Shown here: piece after piece, positions 28,585 through 38,600 of the stretch
Numbering within the stretch: the stretch's first letter is position 1
Layout: every line of letters starts with the position of its first letter
DNA from: Natronoarchaeum rubrum
GTDB lineage: Archaea; Halobacteriota; Halobacteria; Halobacteriales; Natronoarchaeaceae
Reading direction: 5' to 3'
Assembly: GCF_024494695.1 (NCBI RefSeq)
Contig: NZ_JANHDP010000003.1
Coordinates: 248,001 to 312,000 of the forward strand
DNA length: 64,000 bases
Program-made: the position numbers and the translations under genes
The notes under the pieces: model-generated
Databases searched by the model: none
Told to the model about the DNA's origin: nothing
Seen by the model: only the letters and a program-made list of their open reading frames with translations

Positions 28585-30243
28585 ATGACAAATCAGGGTC
28601 GACTTACGAAAGGAATCAGTCGACGTAACGTACTCAAAACTAGCGCCGCAGCCGGCGCGTTTGGGCTCGCGGGCTGCGTCGACGGCGGCGGCGGCGGTGG
28701 CGGCGGTTCCGCCGACTTCGGGACCCTCGGGGCAAACGCATCGACGTTCGACCCCGCGGCGTCGGCCGACGCCTCGTCGTCCAGTTGCATCGATCTGATG
28801 TACGAACCGCTCGTCGGGTTCGACTTCGATCTGAATCCCCAGCCGGTGCTGGCCCGAGACTGGGAGCGGGTCGACGACACGACGTTCCGGTTCATGCTCC
28901 GGGAAGGCGTCCAGTTCCACAACGGCGACGAGATGACCGCCGAGGACGTCCAGCACTCGATCGAACGGTATCAGGGAACCGTCAACACGGCCGTGGTGGC
29001 GAGCTGGTACGACTCCAGCGAGATTCTCGGCGACTACGAGATCCAACTCAACCTCTCCCGGCCGTACGCGCCGTTCCTGGCGGATCTCTCGGGCGTCTTG
29101 ATCGTCCCCGCCGGAACGACGAGCCCTGCTGACGGCGAAACGCCGCTGGACGACGAGTCGCAAGGGACCGGCCCGTTCCAGTTCGAGTCCTGGTCTCAGG
29201 ACGACCGCTTCGTCGCGACCAAGTTCGATAACTACTGGTGGGGCGACGTCAACGATGCCGGCGACTTCTCCGGCGAGGCGCCACTCGACGAGGTCAACCT
29301 GCGAGTGGTCGTCGATCCCTCCGCCCAGTTCAACGCGATTCAGGGGGGCGACGTCAACGCGATCAATCAGGTCCCGCCGATGGACGTCCCGACGGTCGAG
29401 GACGACGGTAATCTCACGCTGAACCGGAACGACGGGATCACCTTCGACTTCCTGATCTACCCGGTCAACAGCGGCCCGTTCCAGAACGAGAAGATGCGAC
29501 GGGGCATCACCCGAATGATCCCGCGGGACGACATCGTCGGAGACGCGGTGTTCAATGGCACCGCCGTCAAGGGTTCGAGTCCGTACCCGCCGATCCTCGG
29601 AGATCCCTACTGGGACGAGGACTTCGAACAGCGCCTCCTCGACGAGTACGTCGGCGAGGACGTCGACGCCGCGACGACCCTGCTCGACGAGGCGTTCAGC
29701 GAGGAGGGAATCGAAGCGCCGTACCAGACCGAGATCCGCACGAACGAGAACCCCGTGCGCCAGCGCTGGTGTGAAGTCATCGCGAACACGCTCTCCGAGA
29801 CGGAGTACTTCGAGGTCAGCGTCAACGTGATGGAGTGGAGTTCCTACGTCGAGTTCATCACGGGGCCGGCTGCCGAAACGAGCGACATGGTCGCACTCGG
29901 CTGGACCGCCAGCGCGGATCCCGACTCCTTCGTCTACCAGTTGTTCGCAACCGACCAGTTCACGCCGAACGGGTACAACATCAATCACTACTCGAACGAG
30001 GAACTGGACTCCCTGATGCAGGAGGGCCAGACGACGTTCGGGGCCGACCAGCGAGGGCCGATCTACAAGGACATCGCCGAGATCCTCGCCCAGGACGTGC
30101 CCGTCACGTTCCTCTGGCACGGCAAGCGGCTCATGGCGACGCGCGATGTGATCAGCGACTTCCAGGTCCACCCGAGCGCCAGCGCCGACTACTCGGGCAT
30201 CTACAGCCCCGCACTCGGTCAGGAGATCGAGTACGACGGCTAA
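28585..30243 (+). CDS. ABC transporter substrate-binding lipoprotein (family 5, peptide/nickel type)
   Basis: This 552-aa extracellular binding protein has a Tat signal with ISRRNVLKT and a lipobox AGAFGLAGC, the lipidated Cys being residue 31; a Gly-rich spacer (residues ~35-45) follows. The mature protein shows the SBP_bac_5 pattern: LMYEPLVGFD, RDWERVDDTTFRFMLREGV, FHNGDEMTAEDVQHS and GTGPFQFESW. It binds oligopeptides, dipeptides or related solutes outside the cell and delivers them to the permease encoded downstream. Substrate cannot be read from sequence. It is the first gene of a five-gene importer operon. Confidence 0.93.
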   Translation: MTNQGRLTKGISRRNVLKTSAAAGAFGLAGCVDGGGGGGGGSADFGTLGANASTFDPAASADASSSSCIDLMYEPLVGFDFDLNPQPVLARDWERVDDTTFRFMLREGVQFHNGDEMTAEDVQHSIERYQGTVNTAVVASWYDSSEILGDYEIQLNLSRPYAPFLADLSGVLIVPAGTTSPADGETPLDDESQGTGPFQFESWSQDDRFVATKFDNYWWGDVNDAGDFSGEAPLDEVNLRVVVDPSAQFNAIQGGDVNAINQVPPMDVPTVEDDGNLTLNRNDGITFDFLIYPVNSGPFQNEKMRRGITRMIPRDDIVGDAVFNGTAVKGSSPYPPILGDPYWDEDFEQRLLDEYVGEDVDAATTLLDEAFSEEGIEAPYQTEIRTNENPVRQRWCEVIANTLSETEYFEVSVNVMEWSSYVEFITGPAAETSDMVALGWTASADPDSFVYQLFATDQFTPNGYNINHYSNEELDSLMQEGQTTFGADQRGPIYKDIAEILAQDVPVTFLWHGKRLMATRDVISDFQVHPSASADYSGIYSPALGQEIEYDG

Positions 30244-30258
30244 CCACCCTCCCAAATA

Positions 30259-31209
30259 ATGTCTCTTCGACGATACGTCGCAAAGCGATTGCTCGTGACG
30301 ATTCCGGTTCTACTGATAGTGACGCTCGTCACGTTCATGATGTCGCACCTGCTGCCCGGCGACCCCGTGGCGTACATGACGCAGTTCTCCGAGATCGACG
30401 ACGAGACCGTCCAGCAGTTGCGAGCCCAGTACAACCTCAACGAACCGATCTGGAAGCAATACGTGCTGTGGCTCGGTGACGCGATCCAGCTCGAGTTCGG
30501 CCAGTCGATCATCTCCGAGCGGAACGTCACCGAAGAGATCCTGTCGCGGCTCCCCTACACCGTCCTGCTCGGTGTCATGTCGCTGGGGGTCGCGCTGATA
30601 ATCTCGATCCCGACGGGGATCATCGCCGCCTACAAGAAGGGCGAGTTGGCCGACGAAGTTAGCCGAGTGTTCGCACTGCTGGGCGTCTCGTTGCCCAACT
30701 TCTGGCTCGGGCTGATCCTGATCCTGATCTTCAGCGTCCGGCTCGGCCTGTTCCCGGTGTTACCGCCCACGTCCTATCCGCTGTTGAGCTACAACATGAT
30801 CATGTTCACGCTGCTGCCGGCGGTCACGATCGGCACCGCCTCCTCAGCTCTGCTCATGCGGTTGATGCGGTCCTCGATGGTCGAGGAACTCAACAAGGAC
30901 TACGTCACGATGGCCCGCGCCAAGGGACTCCCCGAGCGGACCGTTGTGATCAAGCACGTCGTCCGCAACTCGATGATCGCGGTCGTGACCGTGGCGGCGC
31001 TCCAGATCGCCTTCATCGTCAACGGTGCGGTCGTCATCGAACAGGTGTTCTCCTATCCGGGCATCGGCCGATTGCTGCTGAACGCCGTCTCACAGCGTGA
31101 CTTCCCGATCATCCAGGCGACGGTGCTGATGATCGGCGTAACGATCGTGTTCGCGAACCTGGTCGCGGACATCGCGTACGCGTGGCTCGATCCGCGCATC
31201 AGATACTGA
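30259..31209 (+). CDS. dppB: ABC importer permease (DppB/OppB type)
   Basis: This 316-aa integral membrane protein has the N-terminal family opening RYVAKRLLVTIPVLLIVTLVTF, then FMMSHLLPGDP. The EAA loop motif is MARAKGLPERTVVIKHVVRNS, the contact to the ATPases. The C-terminus carries EQVFSYPGIGRLLLNAV and ends in LDPRIRY, both standard for this subfamily. About six membrane segments are predicted. It is 15 nt after the binding-protein gene and 2 nt before the second permease gene. Confidence 0.94.
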   Translation: MSLRRYVAKRLLVTIPVLLIVTLVTFMMSHLLPGDPVAYMTQFSEIDDETVQQLRAQYNLNEPIWKQYVLWLGDAIQLEFGQSIISERNVTEEILSRLPYTVLLGVMSLGVALIISIPTGIIAAYKKGELADEVSRVFALLGVSLPNFWLGLILILIFSVRLGLFPVLPPTSYPLLSYNMIMFTLLPAVTIGTASSALLMRLMRSSMVEELNKDYVTMARAKGLPERTVVIKHVVRNSMIAVVTVAALQIAFIVNGAVVIEQVFSYPGIGRLLLNAVSQRDFPIIQATVLMIGVTIVFANLVADIAYAWLDPRIRY

Positions 31210-31211
31210 CT

Positions 31212-32222
31212 ATGTCACAGGAACGAGGACGTATTCGAATCACGGGTTACGACACCCAGACGGTCGACGAGCGGGAAGATCTCTCCGACTGGGAACCCGA
31301 ACTGCAATCCGAAGAAGCCAAAGGGCGGATGTACTACGCCTGGCAGCGGTTCAAGGGTAACCGTGCGGCGGTGTTCGGGCTCACGGTCATCCTCCTGATG
31401 ACGCTGCTGGCGATCTTCGCCAGGCCGATCGAGATCGCTGGGACGACCGTCCAGCCGTTCTCGATCGCGCCGTACTCGCCGAGCACGCACCGGTACGACG
31501 TCGCGACGCAGGCTCCCTCGGCCAAGTACCTCTTCGGTACCGACTGGGCCGGTCGCGACATCTTCTCGCGCGTGCTGTTCGGCGGCCGCTGGAGTCTGTC
31601 GATCGGCTTCATCGCCGTCGGACTCGCGGTGTTCGTCGGCGTCCCGCTCGGTGCGGTCGCGGGCTACTACGGCGGCTGGATCGACGAGGCGATCATGCGC
31701 CTGGTCGACGCGCTGTACGCCTTCCCGTTCCTCGTGCTGGCGATCGCCATCGTCGCGATCGTCGGCAAGGGGTACTGGAACATGATCGCGGCGCTGGTCG
31801 TGGTGGGCTGGCTCCCCTACGCCCGCATTATCCGCGGCGAGATCCTCAGCGTCAAAGAAAACGAGTACGTCACCGCGGCGAAGGCGCTGGGGGCCAGAGA
31901 CCGGGCGGTGATCTTCCGGCACATCGTTCCGAACGCGATGGCGCCCGTGATCGTTCAGGCGACCCTCTCGATCGGCAGCGTCGTGCTGGCGGCGGCCTCG
32001 CTGGGCTTCCTCGGCCTGGGGCTTCCCCCGTCGAGCGCCGAGTGGGGGAGCATGCTCTCGAACAGTCAGCAGACGCTCCACCGGGGCCAGTGGTGGATCA
32101 CCCTGTTCCCCGGGCTGGCCATCTTCGCGTTCGTGATGGCGATCAACCTCGTCGGCGACGGCGTCCGCGAGGCGTTCGATCCGCAAAGCGAAAGCGGCGG
32201 CACCGAAGGAGGGTTCCGGTAG
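31212..32222 (+). CDS. dppC: ABC importer permease (DppC/OppC type)
   Basis: This 336-aa partner permease has a charged cytoplasmic N-terminus of ~65 residues (DEREDLSDWEPELQSEEAKG) that is longer than usual, then FKGNRAAVFGLTVILLM. The DppC-type hallmarks are YLFGTDWAGRDIFSRVLFGGRWSL, the EAA-like loop KALGARDRAVIFRHIVPNAM, and LGFLGLGLPPSSAEWGSML. The ATG at 31212 was chosen two bases after the dppB stop. Together with DppB it forms the transmembrane channel. Confidence 0.94.
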   Translation: MSQERGRIRITGYDTQTVDEREDLSDWEPELQSEEAKGRMYYAWQRFKGNRAAVFGLTVILLMTLLAIFARPIEIAGTTVQPFSIAPYSPSTHRYDVATQAPSAKYLFGTDWAGRDIFSRVLFGGRWSLSIGFIAVGLAVFVGVPLGAVAGYYGGWIDEAIMRLVDALYAFPFLVLAIAIVAIVGKGYWNMIAALVVVGWLPYARIIRGEILSVKENEYVTAAKALGARDRAVIFRHIVPNAMAPVIVQATLSIGSVVLAAASLGFLGLGLPPSSAEWGSMLSNSQQTLHRGQWWITLFPGLAIFAFVMAINLVGDGVREAFDPQSESGGTEGGFR

Positions 32223-33671
32223 ATGGCGCTGATCGAAGTGGAGGACCTGAACGTACGGTTCTACACGGAAGACGGCGTCGTCAAGGCTGTTAACGACCTC
32301 TCCTACCAGATCGAGGCCGGCGAAACGTTCGGCGTCGTCGGCGAGAGCGGCGCCGGCAAGAGCGTCACCAGCCTCTCGCTGATGCGGCTGCTGGAGTATC
32401 CCGGCCGGATCGAGAGCGGCAGCATCCGCTTCCGCGACGACGACGCGCTCGACCGGTTCGAGTCCGAGTACCCCGACAACGTCGTCGACCTCGACGCTGT
32501 CCGGGCGAATCACGACGTCGAGACTGCCGCCGCGCGGCTGGACGACCGGGACGTCAGCGGCGTCCAGCTCACCGGCGACGATCGGTACGAGGACGTCCCG
32601 CCGTCGGAACTGGCGGCCGAGGGCGTGATCGACCTCGACGACATCCTCGACGGCGGGTTCGGCGCCGACGCCGGGCTGGTCGCCGAAGACGACTTCGTCG
32701 TCCACGACGGCGACCGACGCTATCTCGAACTGCTGCGCGCGCCGGACGACGCGATGCGCAAGCTGCGAGGCAACCGGATCGCGATGGTGTTTCAGGACGC
32801 CGAGACGGCGCTCAACCCCGTCTACAGCGTCGGCGAGCAGGTCGCCGAGGCGATCCGTCACCATCTCGACTACGACGAAGAGGCGGCCCGCGAGCGGGCG
32901 ATCGAGATGCTCGAAACCGTCGGCATTCCCGACGCCGAGGAGCGCTACTCGGACTACCCACACCAGTTCAGCGGCGGGATGCAACAGCGCGCGGTGATCG
33001 CCATCGCCCTGTCGTGTGATCCGGACCTGCTGATCTGCGACGAGCCGACGACCGCGCTCGACGTGACGATCGAGGCCCAGATCCTCGAACTGCTCAAGGA
33101 TCTGGCCGACGAGTTCGACACCGCGATCCAGATGATCACCCACGACCTCGGCGTGATCGCGGACATCTGCGACCGCGTGATGGTGATGTACGCCGGCAGC
33201 GCCGTCGAGACGGCGCCCGTCGAGGATCTGTACTACGATCCCAAACACCCCTACACCGCCGGGCTGATGGGATCGATCCCGCGGATCGGCGACGAACGCG
33301 AGCGGCTCCAGACGATCCCCGGCACGATGCCGGACCTGATCGAGCTGCCGCCGGGCTGTGACTTCCACCCGCGCTGTCCGTACGCCGAGGACGCGTGCGT
33401 CCACAACGAACCGCCGCTGGTCGACGCCGAGACGGGCGAGTCGCCCGATCCGGCGGCGCACGACCAGCACGTGGCCGCCTGCCTCGAGTACACCGGCGAC
33501 CTCACGGGCGATCTGGACTTCGAGGTCGAAATCAGCGGCGCCGACCCGCGCGAGCGCCCGGATCGCGGCACCGGGCCCGAGGAAGCGGACCCCGCCGGCA
33601 TCGATACGGACGGCGGCGATCGGTCGGAGCGTGGCGCTCGCGACCGAAACGGAGGTGAACTCGATGAGTAA
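32223..33671 (+). CDS. dppD: ABC importer ATP-binding protein (DppD type) with ~95-residue insertion
   Basis: This 482-aa protein is well above the usual ~330. Walker A is GESGAGKS (residues 40-47), the Q-loop Gln191 is in MVFQDAETALNPV, the signature is QFSGGMQQRAVIAIAL, Walker B is LLICDEPTTALD, and the C-terminal oligopeptide region has PPGCDFHPRCPYAEDAC with further Cys. Between Walker A and the Q-loop the normal spacing is ~55 residues, but here it is ~145. The inserted part, about residues 74-172, is acidic (VVDLDAV, GVIDLDDILDGGFG). The C-terminal ~75 residues are an extra charged tail. It overlaps the next gene by 8 nt. Confidence 0.92.
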   Translation: MALIEVEDLNVRFYTEDGVVKAVNDLSYQIEAGETFGVVGESGAGKSVTSLSLMRLLEYPGRIESGSIRFRDDDALDRFESEYPDNVVDLDAVRANHDVETAAARLDDRDVSGVQLTGDDRYEDVPPSELAAEGVIDLDDILDGGFGADAGLVAEDDFVVHDGDRRYLELLRAPDDAMRKLRGNRIAMVFQDAETALNPVYSVGEQVAEAIRHHLDYDEEAARERAIEMLETVGIPDAEERYSDYPHQFSGGMQQRAVIAIALSCDPDLLICDEPTTALDVTIEAQILELLKDLADEFDTAIQMITHDLGVIADICDRVMVMYAGSAVETAPVEDLYYDPKHPYTAGLMGSIPRIGDERERLQTIPGTMPDLIELPPGCDFHPRCPYAEDACVHNEPPLVDAETGESPDPAAHDQHVAACLEYTGDLTGDLDFEVEISGADPRERPDRGTGPEEADPAGIDTDGGDRSERGARDRNGGELDE

Positions 33672-35010
33672 CGAACCGCTGATCACCGCGGACGGACTCA
33701 CGAAGTACTACTCCAACGACTCCGGTTTCGTCGATCGACTGCTCGGCGGTCGCGAGTGGGTCAAGGCCGTCGACGGCGTCGACCTCGAAATTCGAGAGGG
33801 CGAGACGCTCGGCCTCGTCGGCGAGAGCGGCTGCGGGAAAAGCACTCTCGGGCGGACGCTGCTACAGCTAGAGGACCCGACCGAGGGCGAGATCTACTAC
33901 CGCGGCGAGGACCTGACCGAACTGTCGGACGGCGAACTGCGGGAGCGACGGAAGGACCTGCAGTTCATCTTCCAGAACCCCTTTTCCAGCCTCAATCCGC
34001 GCCTGACGATCAGCGACATCGTCGGCGAGGCGCTCGACATCCACGGGCTCGCCGAGGGGCAGACCCGCGACGAGCGCGTCAAGGAGTTGCTGGAGACGGT
34101 CGGCCTGAGCGCGAGCCACGCCAACCGCTACCCCCACGAGTTCTCCGGCGGGCAGCGCCAGCGCATCGGCATCGCGCGGGCGCTCGCGGTCGACCCCGAG
34201 TTCGTCGTCTGCGACGAGCCCGTCTCGGCGCTGGACGTCTCGGTGCAGGCCCAGATCCTGAATCTGCTGGAGGATCTTCAGGAGGAGTTCGGGCTGTCCT
34301 ATCTCTTCATCGCCCACGACCTCTCGGTCGTCGAGCACATCGCCGACCGGATCGCGGTGATGTACCTGGGTGAGATCGTCGAGATCGGGACGCCCGAGGA
34401 AATCTTCGAGCCGCCACACCATCCCTACACCGAGGCGCTGCTGTCCGCGATCCCCGAGCCCGACCCGCTCTGGGCCGAGGACCGCATCGTGCTCGAAGGG
34501 ACGGTGCCCTCGCCGATCGATCCGCCGGAAGGCTGCAAGTTCCACACGCGCTGTCCGCGCGTGATCCAGCCGGCGGACTACGAGTTCGAGCAGTCCACCT
34601 GGCGCTCGGTGCTGACGCTGCGGACGAAAATCGAGGACGGCGCCGTCGATCTCGAAGCGGCCCGCTCCGACGCCGCCGAGGCGAGCGGCGCCGGCGGCGA
34701 GGACGACCTCGCGCCCGAAGCGATCGCCCGCGAGATTCGCGAGCGACACGACATCCCGCCCGAACTCGCCGATTCGTCGGCCGACGCCGTGCTGTCCGAG
34801 GCGCTGGCCGAAGTCGCACGGGACGAGTTCGAGGCGGCGGCCGACCGGCTCCGGACCGAGTTCGCGACGCCGTGTGTCGCCGACGATCCCGAACTTCGCG
34901 ACACCGAGTCCGGCGAGGCCGCGTGTCACCTGTTCGACCCGCAGTACGAGGCGGGATGGGTCGACGCCGACGGCGCGGATCTCGGTACCGAGACGACCGC
35001 CGACGACTGA
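33664..35010 (+). CDS. dppF: ABC importer ATP-binding protein (DppF type) with insertion in the C-terminal domain
   Basis: This 448-aa protein compares with ~330 for the family. Walker A is GESGCGKS (53-60), the Q-loop is [13 protein letters not shown], the signature is [16 protein letters not shown] and Walker B is [12 protein letters not shown]. In the C-terminal oligopeptide region, CKFHTRC (Cys291, Cys297) is normally followed within ~20 residues by the final Cys pair. Here that pair ([11 protein letters not shown]ys404 and AACHLF Cys421) comes ~105 residues later, after an acidic Ala-rich insertion with a helical part. The ATG at 33664 lies 8 nt inside the dppD 3' end. Confidence 0.93.
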   Translation: MSNEPLITADGLTKYYSNDSGFVDRLLGGREWVKAVDGVDLEIREGETLGLVGESGCGKSTLGRTLLQLEDPTEGEIYYRGEDLTELSDGELRERRKDLQFIFQNPFSSLNPRLTISDIVGEALDIHGLAEGQTRDERVKELLETVGLSASHANRYPHEFSGGQRQRIGIARALAVDPEFVVCDEPVSALDVSVQAQILNLLEDLQEEFGLSYLFIAHDLSVVEHIADRIAVMYLGEIVEIGTPEEIFEPPHHPYTEALLSAIPEPDPLWAEDRIVLEGTVPSPIDPPEGCKFHTRCPRVIQPADYEFEQSTWRSVLTLRTKIEDGAVDLEAARSDAAEASGAGGEDDLAPEAIAREIRERHDIPPELADSSADAVLSEALAEVARDEFEAAADRLRTEFATPCVADDPELRDTESGEAACHLFDPQYEAGWVDADGADLGTETTADD

Positions 35011-35059
35011 TCGTTCGGCGACCACACTCTTTTGCCGACGCGGCGAGTACCGGAGACCA

Positions 35060-35599
35060 ATGCGGCGGATCTACGAATCGGAGGCACTGCGACGCGGAGA
35101 GGAGCCACACGGGCCGAGCGACGGTGACGACGACGCCGCGGGCAATCGCCTCCCGTCGATGCTCGACTGGGGCGGCGTCAGCAAGCTCGTCGTGCCGACG
35201 CCGCTCCGGGACCGATCGATCGCCGTCGACGTCGAGACGGACCGCGAGACGTACGCGCCGGGCGACCCGGTCGGGATCCGAATCGTGATGCGAAATCGTG
35301 CGCCGGTCCCGATCGCGATCCGGACGCCGACGCCGGTGCGCTGGGACTGGTCGATCGACGGCGTCCGGCAGGACGCCCGCGCCGACGACGTCGACCCGCC
35401 GGACCGCCGCGAGTACCTGACGTTCGCCCGCAGCGAGACCAAGGCGTTCTCGCGCACCTGGCGCCAGACGTTCAAAACGGGCGCCAGCGAGTGGACCGAC
35501 GCCGACGAGGGACGGTACGAGATCGCCGCGTTCGTCGACGTCGACGATCCCGCCGAGCGAGGGCTGTACGCCAGCACCGAGATCGAGATCCGCTCCTGA
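35060..35599 (+). CDS. Conserved-looking hypothetical protein with beta-sandwich pattern
   Basis: This 179-aa protein has a charged, probably flexible N-terminus of ~40 residues. A beta-rich domain follows, with DRSIAVDVETDRETYAPGD and VGIRIVMRNRAPVPIAI, then YLTFARSETKAFSRTWRQTF and a final strand RGLYASTEIEIR. The YxxGDxVxxxxxxxN pattern resembles BsuPI-type (intracellular proteinase inhibitor) Ig-like folds; this is a fold-level guess. No signal peptide is seen. It has its own start 49 nt after dppF and converges with the large dehydrogenase. Function unknown. Confidence 0.7.
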   Translation: MRRIYESEALRRGEEPHGPSDGDDDAAGNRLPSMLDWGGVSKLVVPTPLRDRSIAVDVETDRETYAPGDPVGIRIVMRNRAPVPIAIRTPTPVRWDWSIDGVRQDARADDVDPPDRREYLTFARSETKAFSRTWRQTFKTGASEWTDADEGRYEIAAFVDVDDPAERGLYASTEIEIRS

Positions 35600-35626
35600 G
35601 CTCGTGTCTGGGCTTTCGACGCAGGC

Positions 35627-38600
35627 TCACAGCGCCCGGTCGAGCAGTTCGACGGGATGGGCCGGTTTCTCCGCACCCGCGTCGCGTTCGGCGAGCTGGC
35701 TGCGACAGGAGGTACCCGGCGCCGTCACCGTCTCGTCGCCGCTCGCTTCGACCTGATCGAACAGGATCGAGCCGATCGCCTGACTCATCGAGTAGTGTTC
35801 TTCCTCGTAGCCGAAGCTTCCGGCCATGCCACAGCAGCCGCTGTCGAGCACGTCGATGTCGTAGCCGGCGCGTTCGAGCACCGCGGGGGCGTGGAGTTCG
35901 CGCTTGGTCGCGGTCTGGTGACAGTGGCCGTGGTAGGTGACCGATTCGCCGTCGGCGTCGGCCGGCAGATCGAACTCGAACAGGTCGAGGTACTCCAGCA
36001 CGCCGAACGTGTTGCCCGCGACGCGGTCGACCGCGTCGCCGGTCAGTAGATCGCGGTAGTCCGACTGGAGCATGACGGCGTCGGACGGCTCGACGACGAC
36101 GACGTCCCAGCCGTCGTCGACGAGCGGCGCGAGTTCCTCGACGTTGTGACGGGCGCGCTCGCGAGCGAGATCGAGAAAGCCCTTCGAGAACGCCGGGCGA
36201 CCGCTGCCGGTGACTTCGGTGGGCACGGCGACGTGGACGCCCGCGGCTTCGAGCGCGCGCACGGCGGCCATCCCGATCTCGGGGTCGCTGTAGTTCGTGT
36301 ACGTGTCCGGGAACACCAGCGCCTTGCGCTCGGCGTCCTCGACGCCGACCGCGGGATCGCGATCGGCCATCCGGCCGACGAACGACCGGCGCTCGAACGT
36401 CGGGAGGTCCCGCTCGCGGGCGATCCCCAGCGCCTTCTCGGCGAGGACGCCGGCGCCCGGCAGTTTGGTCAGCCAGTTCGAGAGCGGCGCCGTCGCCGAG
36501 CCGAGCTTGGCGGCCAGTTCGACGTTCGCGAACAGGCGATCGCGCAGGCTCGCGCCCTCGTGCTGGTGGTACTCGTGGGTCAGCTCGGCTTTCATCTTCG
36601 CCATGTCGACCTCGCTGGGGCAGTCACGGGCGCAGCCCTTGCAGCCGATACACAGGTCGAGCACCTCGGTGACGAACTCGTCGGAAAACACCTCGTCGTC
36701 GGGCAGGTCGCCGCTCATCGCCTGCCGAAGCGCGTTCGCACGCCCGCGCGTGCTGGTGATCTCCTCGTCGGCCGCCCGGTAGGTCGGACACATCACGCCG
36801 CCGGTGGTGTCCTGCCCGCCGCGACAACCGCCACAGCCGTGACAGAGCTCGGCCATCCCCTGGAACCCGTTGTCGTTCGACCACTCCATGGTCGGCTCGA
36901 AGCCGGCGTCGAACTCGTAGTCGGGATCGAACCGGAGGTTCTCGGTCATGTCCGGCAGGGTGGCGTCGGCGTCGCTCGCGCCGCTTGACGCCGCGCCCGA
37001 GTCGCTGGACGCCGCTTCCGCACCGCCGGACGCCGACCCGGCACCGGTGGCCGCCGCGACGCGGTCGGGAGACAGGCCGCAGACCTGTCCCGGATTCAGC
37101 AACCAGTCTGGGTCGAACGCCGATTTGAGGTCGCGAAACACCTGCCAGACGTCCTCGCCGTACAGCTTGTGGTTCCACTGGGTGCGCGCGCGGCCGTCGC
37201 CGTGCTCGCCGGAGACGCTGCCGCCGTACTCGACGACGAGATCGGTGATGGCGTCGGCCAGCGATTCCATGCGGTCGACGCCGGCGGGCGATTTGGTGTC
37301 GATCAGCGGGCGGATGTGCAGACAGCCGGGCCCGGCGTGGGCGTAGAAGGAAGCGAACGTGTCGTGATCCTCGAGCACCTGCTGGACATCCGCGACGTAC
37401 TCGGGCAGGTTCTCGGGCGGCACCGCGGTGTCCTCGATGAAGGAAATGTGCTTGGCGTCGCTCGTCCGGGAGAGCAGGATCGGCAGGCCGGACTTTCGGA
37501 GCTTCCAGAACTGCGCGCGCTCGGCCGGTTCGTGCGCCTCGCGCGCGGCGAACGCCTGCTGCGGGGCCGCCGTGATCGACGCTGCGCCGTCGGCCGGCGC
37601 CACCTCGCTCGTGGCATCGGGCACCCGGTCGGCGAGCAGATCGGCGACGGCGTCCATCCCCTCGGCGTCGTCGTCGGCGTAGAACTCGACGAGCAGGACG
37701 GCGCGGGTACCCTCGGGGAGCATCTCGACGAGGTCGCCGAACTCCTCCGTCTCGCGGGCGAGATCGAGCAGCACGCCGTCGAGCACTTCGACCGCGGCAG
37801 GGTCGTGATCGAGGATCGGCGCCACGTCCTCCATCGCGTCGAGCAGGTCCTCGTAGGTCAGCAGCGCCATCGACTTCGTCTCGGGGATCGGTTCGAGGTC
37901 GAGCGTCGCCTCCGTGATCACCGCGATCGTCCCCTCGCTGCCCGCGAGCAGCCGGGCGAGGTTGACCGAGCCGTCTTCGGCCTCGTCGAGGAGCCTGTCC
38001 AGATTATACCCCGAGACGTTGCGCTTGAGCTGGGGGAACACCTCGCGGACGGCGTCGCTGCGCTCGTCGACGACATCGGCGACGGCGGCGTAGATCCGGG
38101 CTTCGAGGTCGCCGTCGGGATCGGCCGTCCTCCGGAGTTCGTCGAGCGACACCTCGCCGAGCGCCGTCACCGTGCCGTCTGCGAGCACGACCTCGACTTC
38201 CCGGACGTACGCGTCGGTCTTGCCGTACTTCAGCGAGTGGGCGCCCGTGGAGTTGTTGCCGATGGCGCCGCCGACCGCGCTTCGATTCCCGGCGGCCGGG
38301 TCCGGCGCGAACTTCAGGTCGTGGGGATCGAGGGCGGCGTTGAGCTCGTCGACGATCGCGCCCGCCTGGACTCGCGCCGTCGCGTCGTCGGGATCGACGC
38401 CGAGCAGTCCGTCCATGTGCCGGGTGAAATCCAGCACGACGGCCTCGTTGACGGCCTGTCCGGCGAGGCTCGTCCCGCCGCCCCGAGGGAGCACCGGGAT
38501 CTCTCGCCGTGAGCAGTACTCCATCACGGCGGCGACGTCCTCGGTCGACGCCGGGAAGACGACGCCGATCGGCGTCACCTCGTAGGCCGAGGCGTCGGTG

